Assembly: GCA_024639025.1 (NCBI GenBank)
Contig: JAHEJF010000013.1
Location: 1-14,320 of the forward strand
Direction: 5' to 3'
Origin: Ahrensia sp.
GTDB taxonomy: Bacteria > Pseudomonadota > Alphaproteobacteria > Rhizobiales > Rhizobiaceae
DNA: 14,320 nucleotides
Shown here in pieces: positions 9,131 through 14,320 of this stretch. Made by a program: the position numbers and the translations under genes. Numbering within the stretch: the stretch's first letter is position 1; the number at the start of each line of letters is the position of its first letter. The notes beneath the pieces are model-generated. The model saw nothing but the letters and a program-made list of their open reading frames with translations, searched no databases and had not been told where the DNA came from.

Positions 9131-10210
9131 TTATGCTCCTGCCTGCTTTGGTGCTGAAATCAGCTTTTCATTGGCGTCAAACACGAAAAACTTTGATTGC
9201 TCCATGTAAAGAGACGCATCGTCGCCGACATTGACACGGTGAACGCCATGCATGAGTGCCACCAGATTGGTCTGATCCGCATTCAAATGAATGAAGCTCT
9301 CAGAACCCGTGATCTCGGTCGTCGAGATGGTGCCATCGATCGCCAGCGCCTTTGACTTGGGCTTGCTCAGCGAGGCGTGGTGTGGGCGAACACCCACTTT
9401 GTAGGAACCATCCCGCAAACCAGAAATGTTGGACGGTGCGTCAACGCTGTGATCGCCTGCAAAGAATTTTGGGCCACGTTTCTCAACCGGAATCACGTTC
9501 ATCGGCGGGTCAGAGAATGTTTGCGCGGTTAAAAGATCGCCCGGACGATTATAGACATCGATCGTGTCAGCGAACTGGGTTACCTGGCCTTCGTGAAGAG
9601 TGGCTGTTTGTCCTCCGAGCAGAAGGGCTTCCTGGGGCTCGGTGGTGGCATACACAAAAATCGCGCCTGTTTCGGCGAAAATCTTTGGCAGCTCGACCCG
9701 GAGCTCTTCACGCAACTTGTAATCCAGGTTGGCCAGCGGTTCATCAAGCAGCACCAACTCGGCGTCCTTGACCAAAGCCCTGGCAAGCGCCGTTCTTTGT
9801 TGCTGACCGCCGGAAAGATTAAGCGGTGTACGGTCCAGATATGGCTTGAGCTTCATGAGTTCGGCGGCTTGCAAGACGCGACGATCAATGGTTTCCGAGT
9901 CAATGCCAGCGACCCGCATCGGCGAAGCGATATTCTCATAAACAGTCATCGCCGGGTAATTGATGAATTGTTGATAAACCATCGCGACATTGCGCTTTTG
10001 GACAGGCAAGCCCAATACGCTGCCGCCGTTCATCAACACATCGCCCTCCGTGGGGCGATCGAGACCTGCCATCAATCGCATCAACGTTGTTTTGCCAGAC
10101 AATGTGGGGCCCAAAAGAACGTTCAGCGAGCCTTTCTCCATTGTCAAAGACACGTCCTTGATATGGAAGCTGTTGCCGACCTTTTTGCTTATATTCTTTA
10201 GTTCAAGCAC
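9131..10210 (-). CDS. glpS: Glycerol ABC transporter ATPase with degenerate switch loop
   Basis: The second ATPase of the importer, 359 residues with an ATPase domain (1 to about 235) and a TOBE-like tail (VGVRPHHASL, 272-281). The signature is perfect (LSGGQ, 132-136), Walker B is LLDEP with D156-E157, and Q80 lies in the Q-loop. Walker A is a looser GPTLSGKTT (34-42), with Leu37 where these ATPases usually have Gly. The switch His is absent: the aligned segment reads YATTEPQEAL, with T190 in its place. The defects here and in GlpT are complementary and fall in one composite site. The start is a GTG at 10210, the only choice matching the family N-terminus (LELKNISK); weak AGGG-type sites precede it. 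It follows glpD after 12 nt. Confidence 0.92.
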   Translation of the reverse strand: MLELKNISKKVGNSFHIKDVSLTMEKGSLNVLLGPTLSGKTTLMRLMAGLDRPTEGDVLMNGGSVLGLPVQKRNVAMVYQQFINYPAMTVYENIASPMRVAGIDSETIDRRVLQAAELMKLKPYLDRTPLNLSGGQQQRTALARALVKDAELVLLDEPLANLDYKLREELRVELPKIFAETGAIFVYATTEPQEALLLGGQTATLHEGQVTQFADTIDVYNRPGDLLTAQTFSDPPMNVIPVEKRGPKFFAGDHSVDAPSNISGLRDGSYKVGVRPHHASLSKPKSKALAIDGTISTTEITGSESFIHLNADQTNLVALMHGVHRVNVGDDASLYMEQSKFFVFDANEKLISAPKQAGA

Positions 10211-10222
10211 TTGCCCTAGCCC

Positions 10223-11743
10223 TCACTTTGCAGCGCGAATTGGTTCAACGGAGCGGTTTTGCATCCATTTGTCCAGATTTTCGATTTGGTCGTCACTAAG
10301 CCTGATGCCGAGCTTTGAACGACGCCAAACAACATCCTGGGCCGTTTGAGCCCACTCATTATCGATCAGGTATTCAACTTCCCTGCCTGTCAGCGATCCT
10401 CCAAACTGCGGCCCCAAATCGACCTCATTCTTGGCATCTCCAAGCAGTTGCCATACTTTTGTACCGTAGCTTCGCACCAGGCGCCAAGCCAGCGACTGTT
10501 CGACAAAAGGGTATTTGGAACGCACCTGCGCAACGAGCTCATCAAATCCATAGACCGCAAAATCACCACCGGTCAGCGTGGATTGCGCTGTCCAACTCGG
10601 TTTGCGTTTGCCCAGAACGTGCTCAATTTTCTCGAGCATCGATTCCGCCAGTCTTCTGTAAGTGGTTATCTTGCCGCCGAATATGTTGATGACGCGGGGC
10701 TCATCGCCATTGCCATCTTCTCGAAGAACATAATCGCGGGTTGCCTCCTGAGCAGCGGTGGCTCCGTCATCAAACAGAGGGCGTACCCCGGAATAGGTCC
10801 AGACAATATGCTCCGGCAAAATTGGCTTCTTGAAATACTCGCTGGCAGCATTGCAAAGATATGAAATCTCTTCTTCGGAGATCTTCACATCTTTTGGATC
10901 GCCTTCATAATCGCGATCTGTGGTACCGATGAGCGTGTAGTCCTGCTCATAGGGAAGCGCAAATATGATGCGGTTGTCTGCATTTTGGAAAATATAGGCC
11001 CGATCATGATCATGTAGTTTGGGTACAACGATATGGCTGCCTTGGACCAAGCGAACATTCTTGGCGTTATTGCTACCGAATGCCTCGCCCAGAACCTTGT
11101 CGACCCAAGGACCGGCAGCATTGACAATCAATTTTGCGGTTCGGGTTTTGGTTGCACCTGTGTTCAAATCCTTGGTGACGAAGGTCCAATGATCATCCTT
11201 GCGCCGCGCTGATACACATTGTGTGCGGGTTTCGATCACTGCGCCCCGCTCTGCTGCATCGGCAGCGTTCAGAACAACCAGGCGGGCGTCGTTCACCCAA
11301 CAGTCGGAATATTCAAACCCCTTCTTGAACATCGGCTTGAGAGGTTCGCCTGATTTGTCGGTTTGCAAATTGACCGTGCTTGTGCCCGGTAACAAGACCC
11401 TTTTTCCAATATTGTCATAGAGAAACAGGCCCAAGCGCAGGAACCATGCAGGGCGTAGACCGCTGTGATGGGGCAATACGAAACGCAGCGGCCAAATGAT
11501 ATGAGGAGCTGACTTGAGCAAGACCTCACGCTCACCCAGCGCCTCGCGGACCAGCCTGAATTCATAGTGTTCGAGGTAGCGCAAGCCGCCATGTATGAGC
11601 TTGGACGACCAAGACGATGTTCCACTGGCCAAATCATTCATTTCAACCAGGCAAACAGAGTAGCCTCGTCCAACAGCATCCCGTGCGATACCGCAACCGT
11701 TGATGCCGCCACCGATGACGAAAATATCGTAATCACACTCCAA
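10223..11743 (-). CDS. glpD: Aerobic glycerol-3-phosphate dehydrogenase
   Basis: An FAD flavoprotein of the inner-membrane surface that oxidises sn-glycerol 3-phosphate to dihydroxyacetone phosphate and reduces quinone. I place the start at the TTG at 11743: GGGAGG (11754-11749) lies 5 nt before it, and the product (MECDYDIFVIGGGINGCGIA) then begins like E. coli GlpD, with the FAD-binding G11-G-G-I-N-G16. An in-frame TTG at 11809 would add 22 residues with no family likeness and lies inside the promoter-like region. At 506 aa it matches the usual 501. Other blocks: SSKLIHGGLRYLEHYEFRLVREAL, split here as SSKLIHGGLRYLEH and YEFRLVREAL, plus FEYSDCWVNDARLV, VNAAGPWVD, LVQGSHIVVP, IGTTDRDYEGDP, WTYSGVRPL and FGGKITTYRRLAE, followed by the C-terminal DAO domain. 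First structural gene after glpR. Confidence 0.96.
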   Translation of the reverse strand: MECDYDIFVIGGGINGCGIARDAVGRGYSVCLVEMNDLASGTSSWSSKLIHGGLRYLEHYEFRLVREALGEREVLLKSAPHIIWPLRFVLPHHSGLRPAWFLRLGLFLYDNIGKRVLLPGTSTVNLQTDKSGEPLKPMFKKGFEYSDCWVNDARLVVLNAADAAERGAVIETRTQCVSARRKDDHWTFVTKDLNTGATKTRTAKLIVNAAGPWVDKVLGEAFGSNNAKNVRLVQGSHIVVPKLHDHDRAYIFQNADNRIIFALPYEQDYTLIGTTDRDYEGDPKDVKISEEEISYLCNAASEYFKKPILPEHIVWTYSGVRPLFDDGATAAQEATRDYVLREDGNGDEPRVINIFGGKITTYRRLAESMLEKIEHVLGKRKPSWTAQSTLTGGDFAVYGFDELVAQVRSKYPFVEQSLAWRLVRSYGTKVWQLLGDAKNEVDLGPQFGGSLTGREVEYLIDNEWAQTAQDVVWRRSKLGIRLSDDQIENLDKWMQNRSVEPIRAAK

Positions 11744-11748
11744 TGGAG

Positions 11749-11754
11749 CCTCCC
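11749..11754 (-). promoter_or_regulatory. Ribosome-binding site that decides the glpD start
   Basis: GGGAGG on the minus strand is 5 nt upstream of the TTG at 11743. It is the best Shine-Dalgarno match in the glpR-glpD gap and supports the shorter glpD. It abuts a small inverted repeat (CATGCC 11754-11759, GGCATG 11762-11767) that could pair and partly hide it. Confidence 0.75.
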
Positions 11755-11793
11755 ATGCCTCGGCATGCTCCTCCGCTGCCTTGACAGCATTAA

Positions 11794-11826
11794 CCAATAC
11801 GAAAGCCAAACGAATGTCAAACGAAA
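11794..11826 (-). promoter_or_regulatory. Candidate glpD promoter with three phased 11-bp repeats (putative GlpR operator)
   Basis: Read on the minus strand, three consecutive 11-bp units occur: TTTCGTTTGAC (11826-11816), ATTCGTTTGGC (11815-11805) and TTTCGTATTGG (11804-11794). They share (T/A)TTCGT at the same phase, one helical turn apart. A perfect TTGACA -35-like hexamer (11820-11815) lies inside the array; a good -10 at 17 nt is not obvious, the nearest being TATTGG at 15 nt. A further TTCG lies just upstream in GGTTCGAAAAC. DeoR-family repressors often bind repeated half-sites, so GlpR binding here, blocking RNA polymerase, is a reasonable inference. Confidence 0.5.
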
Positions 11827-11839
11827 GTTTTCGAACCTG

Positions 11840-12616
11840 TCAAGAAAGCCCGTTTTCAGCGACTTCAATCACGGAAACATCGCTCTCTGCGCATATTTTT
11901 CGCACACTTTCGTTTTGCACCTTGTCGGTCACGAATATATCGACCTGTGATATGTGGCCGATACGTACCGGCGCGGCGCGGCCGAATTTGGAAGAATCTG
12001 CAACCAGAATTACATTGCGGGCGTTTGCAATGATCGCTTGTGCTACCTTCACTTCACGAATATCGAAGTCCAGCAATGCACCATCCTGATCAATGGCAGA
12101 CGAGCCAATAATCGCGTAGTCCACTTTGAACTGGTTGATGAAATCAACAGCGGTTTCGCCGACAATCGCCCCATCTGTTGAGCGAACCGCGCCGCCTGCA
12201 ATCACAACTTCAATCTTGTTGTACAAGCGTAAGTTATTGGCAACATTGATATTATTTGTGATTACCAATAAATCTTCATGATCAACAACTGCATCGCTGA
12301 AGGCTTCCGTGGTTGTGCCGATATTGACGAACAAAGATGCATTGTTTGGAATCAGTTGAGCTGCGGCCTTTCCGATTGCGACCTTTTCATTGGCAGCAAT
12401 CTGGCGGCGGGATTCGTATTCCATATTTTCCCGGCCATCGACAGAGCGGGCACCGCCATGAAATCTGATCAATTTTCTTTCGCGATCCAGATCCCGTAAG
12501 TCGGCACGAATTGTCTGAACTGAGATGGCAAATTCGCTTGATAATTGCTCGACCGAGACTGAGCCTTGGGCTTTGACCAGTTCCAAAATTTTTCGATGTC
12601 GCTGTGCTGACTGCAA
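11840..12616 (-). CDS. glpR: DeoR-family repressor of the glycerol operon
   Basis: A cytoplasmic repressor of 258 residues, expected to bind operator DNA and release it when glycerol 3-phosphate binds. The N-terminal winged helix-turn-helix spans about residues 6-57 (SVEQLSSEFAISVQTIRADL, then LIRFHGGA, the DeoR wing). The C-terminal ligand-binding domain (about 75-235) contains FVNIGTTTEAFSDA, LLVITNNINVANNL, VVIAGGAVRSTDGAIVGE, and ILVADSSKFGR, all typical of DeoR/GlpR. The start is a TTG at 12616: an in-frame TGA lies four codons upstream, no ATG is available in frame near the family N-terminus, and only a weak GAG-type site precedes it, so low expression is likely. It is followed by glpD on the same strand after a 96-nt gap with its own promoter-like sequence. 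Regulation of glpD and the transporter by it is inferred from synteny. Confidence 0.9.
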   Translation of the reverse strand: MQSAQRHRKILELVKAQGSVSVEQLSSEFAISVQTIRADLRDLDRERKLIRFHGGARSVDGRENMEYESRRQIAANEKVAIGKAAAQLIPNNASLFVNIGTTTEAFSDAVVDHEDLLVITNNINVANNLRLYNKIEVVIAGGAVRSTDGAIVGETAVDFINQFKVDYAIIGSSAIDQDGALLDFDIREVKVAQAIIANARNVILVADSSKFGRAAPVRIGHISQVDIFVTDKVQNESVRKICAESDVSVIEVAENGLS

Positions 12617-12888
12617 TTTTCGATCTCATTCTTATTCTTTGTTTTGATTTTAGAACGAAAATGCAGCGATGGCCAGTTGGCGCTTTCAAGAATGCGGTAT
12701 TGCTTGCAAACACATTTGAAATCTTTCGCAATCGAGGATTTAAAATCTTCACGCATTTGTGAGTTGAAAGTGGCCGACTATCACTAACGTGCGCCTCACG
12801 CGTTTGTTGGTTGTTGTTGAAGTCAAAAACAAGCATTTGGCGTTCAAAACAAATTTTTGATTGCCATAAGGGACTTGGAGAATTCCAG
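12617..12888. other. Divergent intergenic region, glpR / VTT gene
   Basis: The 272-nt region should hold promoters for glpR (minus) and the VTT operon (plus). The first 45 nt next to glpR are AT-rich and strongly strand-biased (pyrimidines on plus). ATTTTCG at 12616-12622 and CGAAAAT at 12656-12662 are inverted half-sites that share the TTTCG core of the glpD-proximal repeats, so autoregulation by GlpR is possible. A weak plus-strand promoter candidate is TTGAAA (12716-12721) with TAAAAT (12741-12746), but the 19-nt spacing is long. I see no credible gene here; minus-strand reading frames crossing it have no family likeness. Confidence 0.4.
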
Positions 12889-13659
12889 ATGACTGATACA
12901 ACGATGCAAATGACAGAAGACACAGCGCAGAACGACAAGCCTGCCAAAATCACACCAAAGTGGAAGCGCTTTGCTCCGCTGGCTCTCGTGTTGGGCGGTT
13001 TGGGTGTTGGCTATGCCATGGGCTGGCAACAATATTTCACGTTAGAGTTCCTGTCGGCTCAGCGCGAGGCACTTGTCAGTTTTGTTGCAACGAACTACGC
13101 ACTGTCATTGATCGGATTTGGTGTCCTTTATACATTGGCTGTTGCCTTCTCCTTCCCTGCAGCCTCCATTCTGACCATATTTGCAGGTTTTCTGTTTGGC
13201 TGGCTTGTCGGCGGGATCACGGTGGCATTTGCTGCGACGATCGGTGCCGCATTGCTCTTTCTTGCAGCACGTTCAGCATTTGGCGACTTTTTGAAAGAAA
13301 AGGTCGGTGGACGGGTGAAGTCCCTGGCGGACGGTTTCGAGAGGGATGCTTTCAGTTATCTGCTTGTCCTGCGTCTTGCACCTGTGTTCCCCTTCTTTGT
13401 CATGAACATCGCACCGGCCTTGTTCAAGGTCCCGCTGCGGACTTATGTAGCGGCAACATTTCTGGGCATTCTGCCGGGCACCTTTGCTTACGCCTATCTG
13501 GGCCAAGGCGTGGAGAGCGTTCTAATTGCCGCGCAAAAAGCGGGCACAGAGCCAAGCGTCGGCGATCTCGTAACCACGGAAATTACTTTGGCATTTGCGG
13601 CGCTGGCATTCGTCGCGGTCATGCCAACCATCATCAAGAAACTGCGCAATCGCGCCTAA
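12889..13659 (+). CDS. TVP38/TMEM64 (VTT-domain, DedA-like) membrane protein
   Basis: A 256-residue inner-membrane protein of the VTT family; such proteins are linked to lipid scrambling or flipping and membrane homeostasis in other settings, but this subgroup has no assigned substrate. The start is the ATG at 12889, with GGAG at 12877-12880; an in-frame extension to 12811 has no support. A polar, Asp/Glu/Thr-rich N-terminus (1-26) precedes a first helix near 28-46. The core VTT features follow: FSFPAASILTIFAGFLFGWLVGG (split FSFPAASILT and IFAGFLFGWLVGG, about 87-109), a second hydrophobic block 110-127, and the R-x-x-P-x-x-P motif in LVLRLAPVFPFF (159-170). A later GTFAYAYLG and a final helix near 231-250 complete it. 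The next gene begins 49 nt downstream, and the two families are known to occur fused, as I recall. Confidence 0.88.
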   Translation: MTDTTMQMTEDTAQNDKPAKITPKWKRFAPLALVLGGLGVGYAMGWQQYFTLEFLSAQREALVSFVATNYALSLIGFGVLYTLAVAFSFPAASILTIFAGFLFGWLVGGITVAFAATIGAALLFLAARSAFGDFLKEKVGGRVKSLADGFERDAFSYLLVLRLAPVFPFFVMNIAPALFKVPLRTYVAATFLGILPGTFAYAYLGQGVESVLIAAQKAGTEPSVGDLVTTEITLAFAALAFVAVMPTIIKKLRNRA

Positions 13660-13708
13660 CGAAAACCGCTGGGATGCACTGGCGCAGAACTACCCCAAGG
13701 GGACTGAA

Positions 13709-14320
13709 ATGACTGAAGTGATCAAACCCGATATCTGTGTGATTGGCGGTGGCTCCGGCGGCCTGACCGTGGCGGCAGCCGCAGCAGCCTTTGGTGTGTC
13801 TGTCGTGCTCATCGAAGGCGGCAAAATGGGTGGCGACTGCCTGAATTATGGCTGTGTGCCTTCAAAGGCAATCATTGCTGCGGGCAAAACGGCCAACAGC
13901 ATGCGCCATGCGGATAAATTCGGGATCAAGAATACCGAGCCCGAGGTCAATTTCCGGAAAGTTCATGACCATGTGCACAGTGTGATTGCAGCGATTGCAC
14001 CCAACGACTCGGTCGAACGGTTCACTGCTCTTGGTGTCAAAGTCATCGAGGCATATGGCAAATTCAAGGACGAAGAGACGGTTGTCGCCGGCGATTACGA
14101 GATCAAAGCCCGCAGATTTGTCGTCGCCACCGGCTCATCTGCCTTCGTGCCGCCAATCCCCGGCCTTGAAAAGGTCGATTATCTGACCAACGAGACCCTG
14201 TTTGATGAGACACGCAAGCCCAACCATCTTCTGGTGATTGGTGGTGGCCCAATCGGCATGGAAATGGCACAGGCACATCGTCGCCTTGGCAGCAAGGTGA
14301 CTGTGATCGAGGGACTGAAG
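13709..14320 (+). CDS. Mercuric-reductase-like FAD/NAD disulfide oxidoreductase, 3'-truncated by window edge
   Basis: The first 204 codons of a class I pyridine nucleotide-disulfide oxidoreductase (dihydrolipoamide dehydrogenase, glutathione reductase and MerA superfamily). It starts at the ATG at 13709, with AAGGGGA about 5 nt upstream. The FAD-binding fold is at the N-terminus (VIGGGSGGLT, 11-20), the redox-active disulfide is C44-LNYG-C49 in GGDCLNYGCVPSKA, and the second nucleotide-binding fold starts at VIGGGPIGME (176-185), ending in an acidic residue (VIE, E201) that usually favours NAD(H) over NADP(H). There is no N-terminal metal-binding HMA domain, and the C-terminal part that would show the MerA cysteine pair or the His-Glu dyad lies beyond the window, so mercury reduction cannot be claimed. 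Its close tandem position after the VTT gene implies a joint role. A dihydrolipoamide dehydrogenase role is less likely in this context. Confidence 0.88.
   Translation, partial: MTEVIKPDICVIGGGSGGLTVAAAAAAFGVSVVLIEGGKMGGDCLNYGCVPSKAIIAAGKTANSMRHADKFGIKNTEPEVNFRKVHDHVHSVIAAIAPNDSVERFTALGVKVIEAYGKFKDEETVVAGDYEIKARRFVVATGSSAFVPPIPGLEKVDYLTNETLFDETRKPNHLLVIGGGPIGMEMAQAHRRLGSKVTVIEGLK

Noticed and set aside
9593..10201. 202-codon plus-strand frame antisense to glpS
   Set aside because: A mirror of the well-supported ATPase gene with no recognisable domain of its own.
11744..11809. N-terminal extension of GlpD from a TTG at 11809
   Set aside because: The 22 extra residues have no GlpD likeness, no ribosome-binding site precedes that TTG, and the segment overlaps the repeats and the TTGACA hexamer. 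The TTG at 11743 has an ideal site and gives a family-length protein.
12387..12953. 188-codon minus-strand open frame across the glpR start and divergent gap
   Set aside because: It overlaps glpR in another frame and the start of the VTT gene, and its composition is not protein-like (no domain, no ribosome-binding site).
12960..13712. 250-codon plus-strand frame inside the VTT gene
   Set aside because: It is a shifted-frame shadow rich in Cys, Arg and Ser; the VTT frame has the clear membrane helices and the RxxPxxP motif.
13709..14320. Mercury-resistance (mer) operon
   Set aside because: Only a generic MerA-like N-terminal region is visible. There is no metal-binding domain and no merR, merT or merP nearby, and the diagnostic C-terminus is outside the window.

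Overview
The window looks like a chromosomal stretch from an alphaproteobacterium, most likely of the Hyphomicrobiales (Rhizobiales). The main reason is a rhizobial-type glycerol ABC-import operon (glpR, glpD, glpS, glpT, glpP, glpQ, glpU, glpV). The Caulobacter XylD-like dehydratase and moderate GC content agree with this. I cannot name a species from the sequence. I see no RNA genes, insertion sequences, prophage genes or CRISPR arrays.

Layout. Positions 2-4080 carry three plus-strand genes: glucose-6-phosphate isomerase (pgi, cut off at its 5' end by the window edge), an IlvD/Edd-family sugar-acid dehydratase very like D-xylonate dehydratase, and a small DIPP-like NUDIX hydrolase. A strong bidirectional hairpin terminator at 4107-4133 separates them from a convergent minus-strand block of about 8.4 kb (4185-12616). 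Read in its own direction, this block is the DeoR-family repressor glpR, a 96-nt gap with promoter and operator-like repeats, then glpD (glycerol-3-phosphate dehydrogenase), glpS and glpT (two ATPases), glpP and glpQ (two permeases), glpU (small DUF2160-type membrane protein) and glpV (periplasmic binding protein). Genes glpS to glpQ are packed with gaps or overlaps of 1-2 nt. Across a 272-nt divergent intergenic region, plus-strand genes resume with a TVP38/TMEM64 (VTT) membrane protein and the first 204 codons of a mercuric-reductase-like FAD disulfide oxidoreductase, cut by the window end.

How the genes work together. GlpV, GlpP, GlpQ, GlpS, GlpT and GlpU should bring glycerol across the inner membrane. 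After phosphorylation by a glycerol kinase, which is not in this window, GlpD oxidises glycerol 3-phosphate to dihydroxyacetone phosphate and passes electrons to quinone. Pgi can then act in the gluconeogenic direction. The dehydratase points to separate use of a pentonate. The VTT protein and oxidoreductase form a second, functionally unclear unit.

I found no wholly new system. The two best leads are (i) a glycerol-importer ATPase pair whose motif defects all fall in the same composite ATP site, which predicts an asymmetric heterodimer, and (ii) the VTT protein paired with a disulfide oxidoreductase. Three helically phased 11-bp repeats around a TTGACA hexamer just upstream of glpD are a good candidate GlpR operator.
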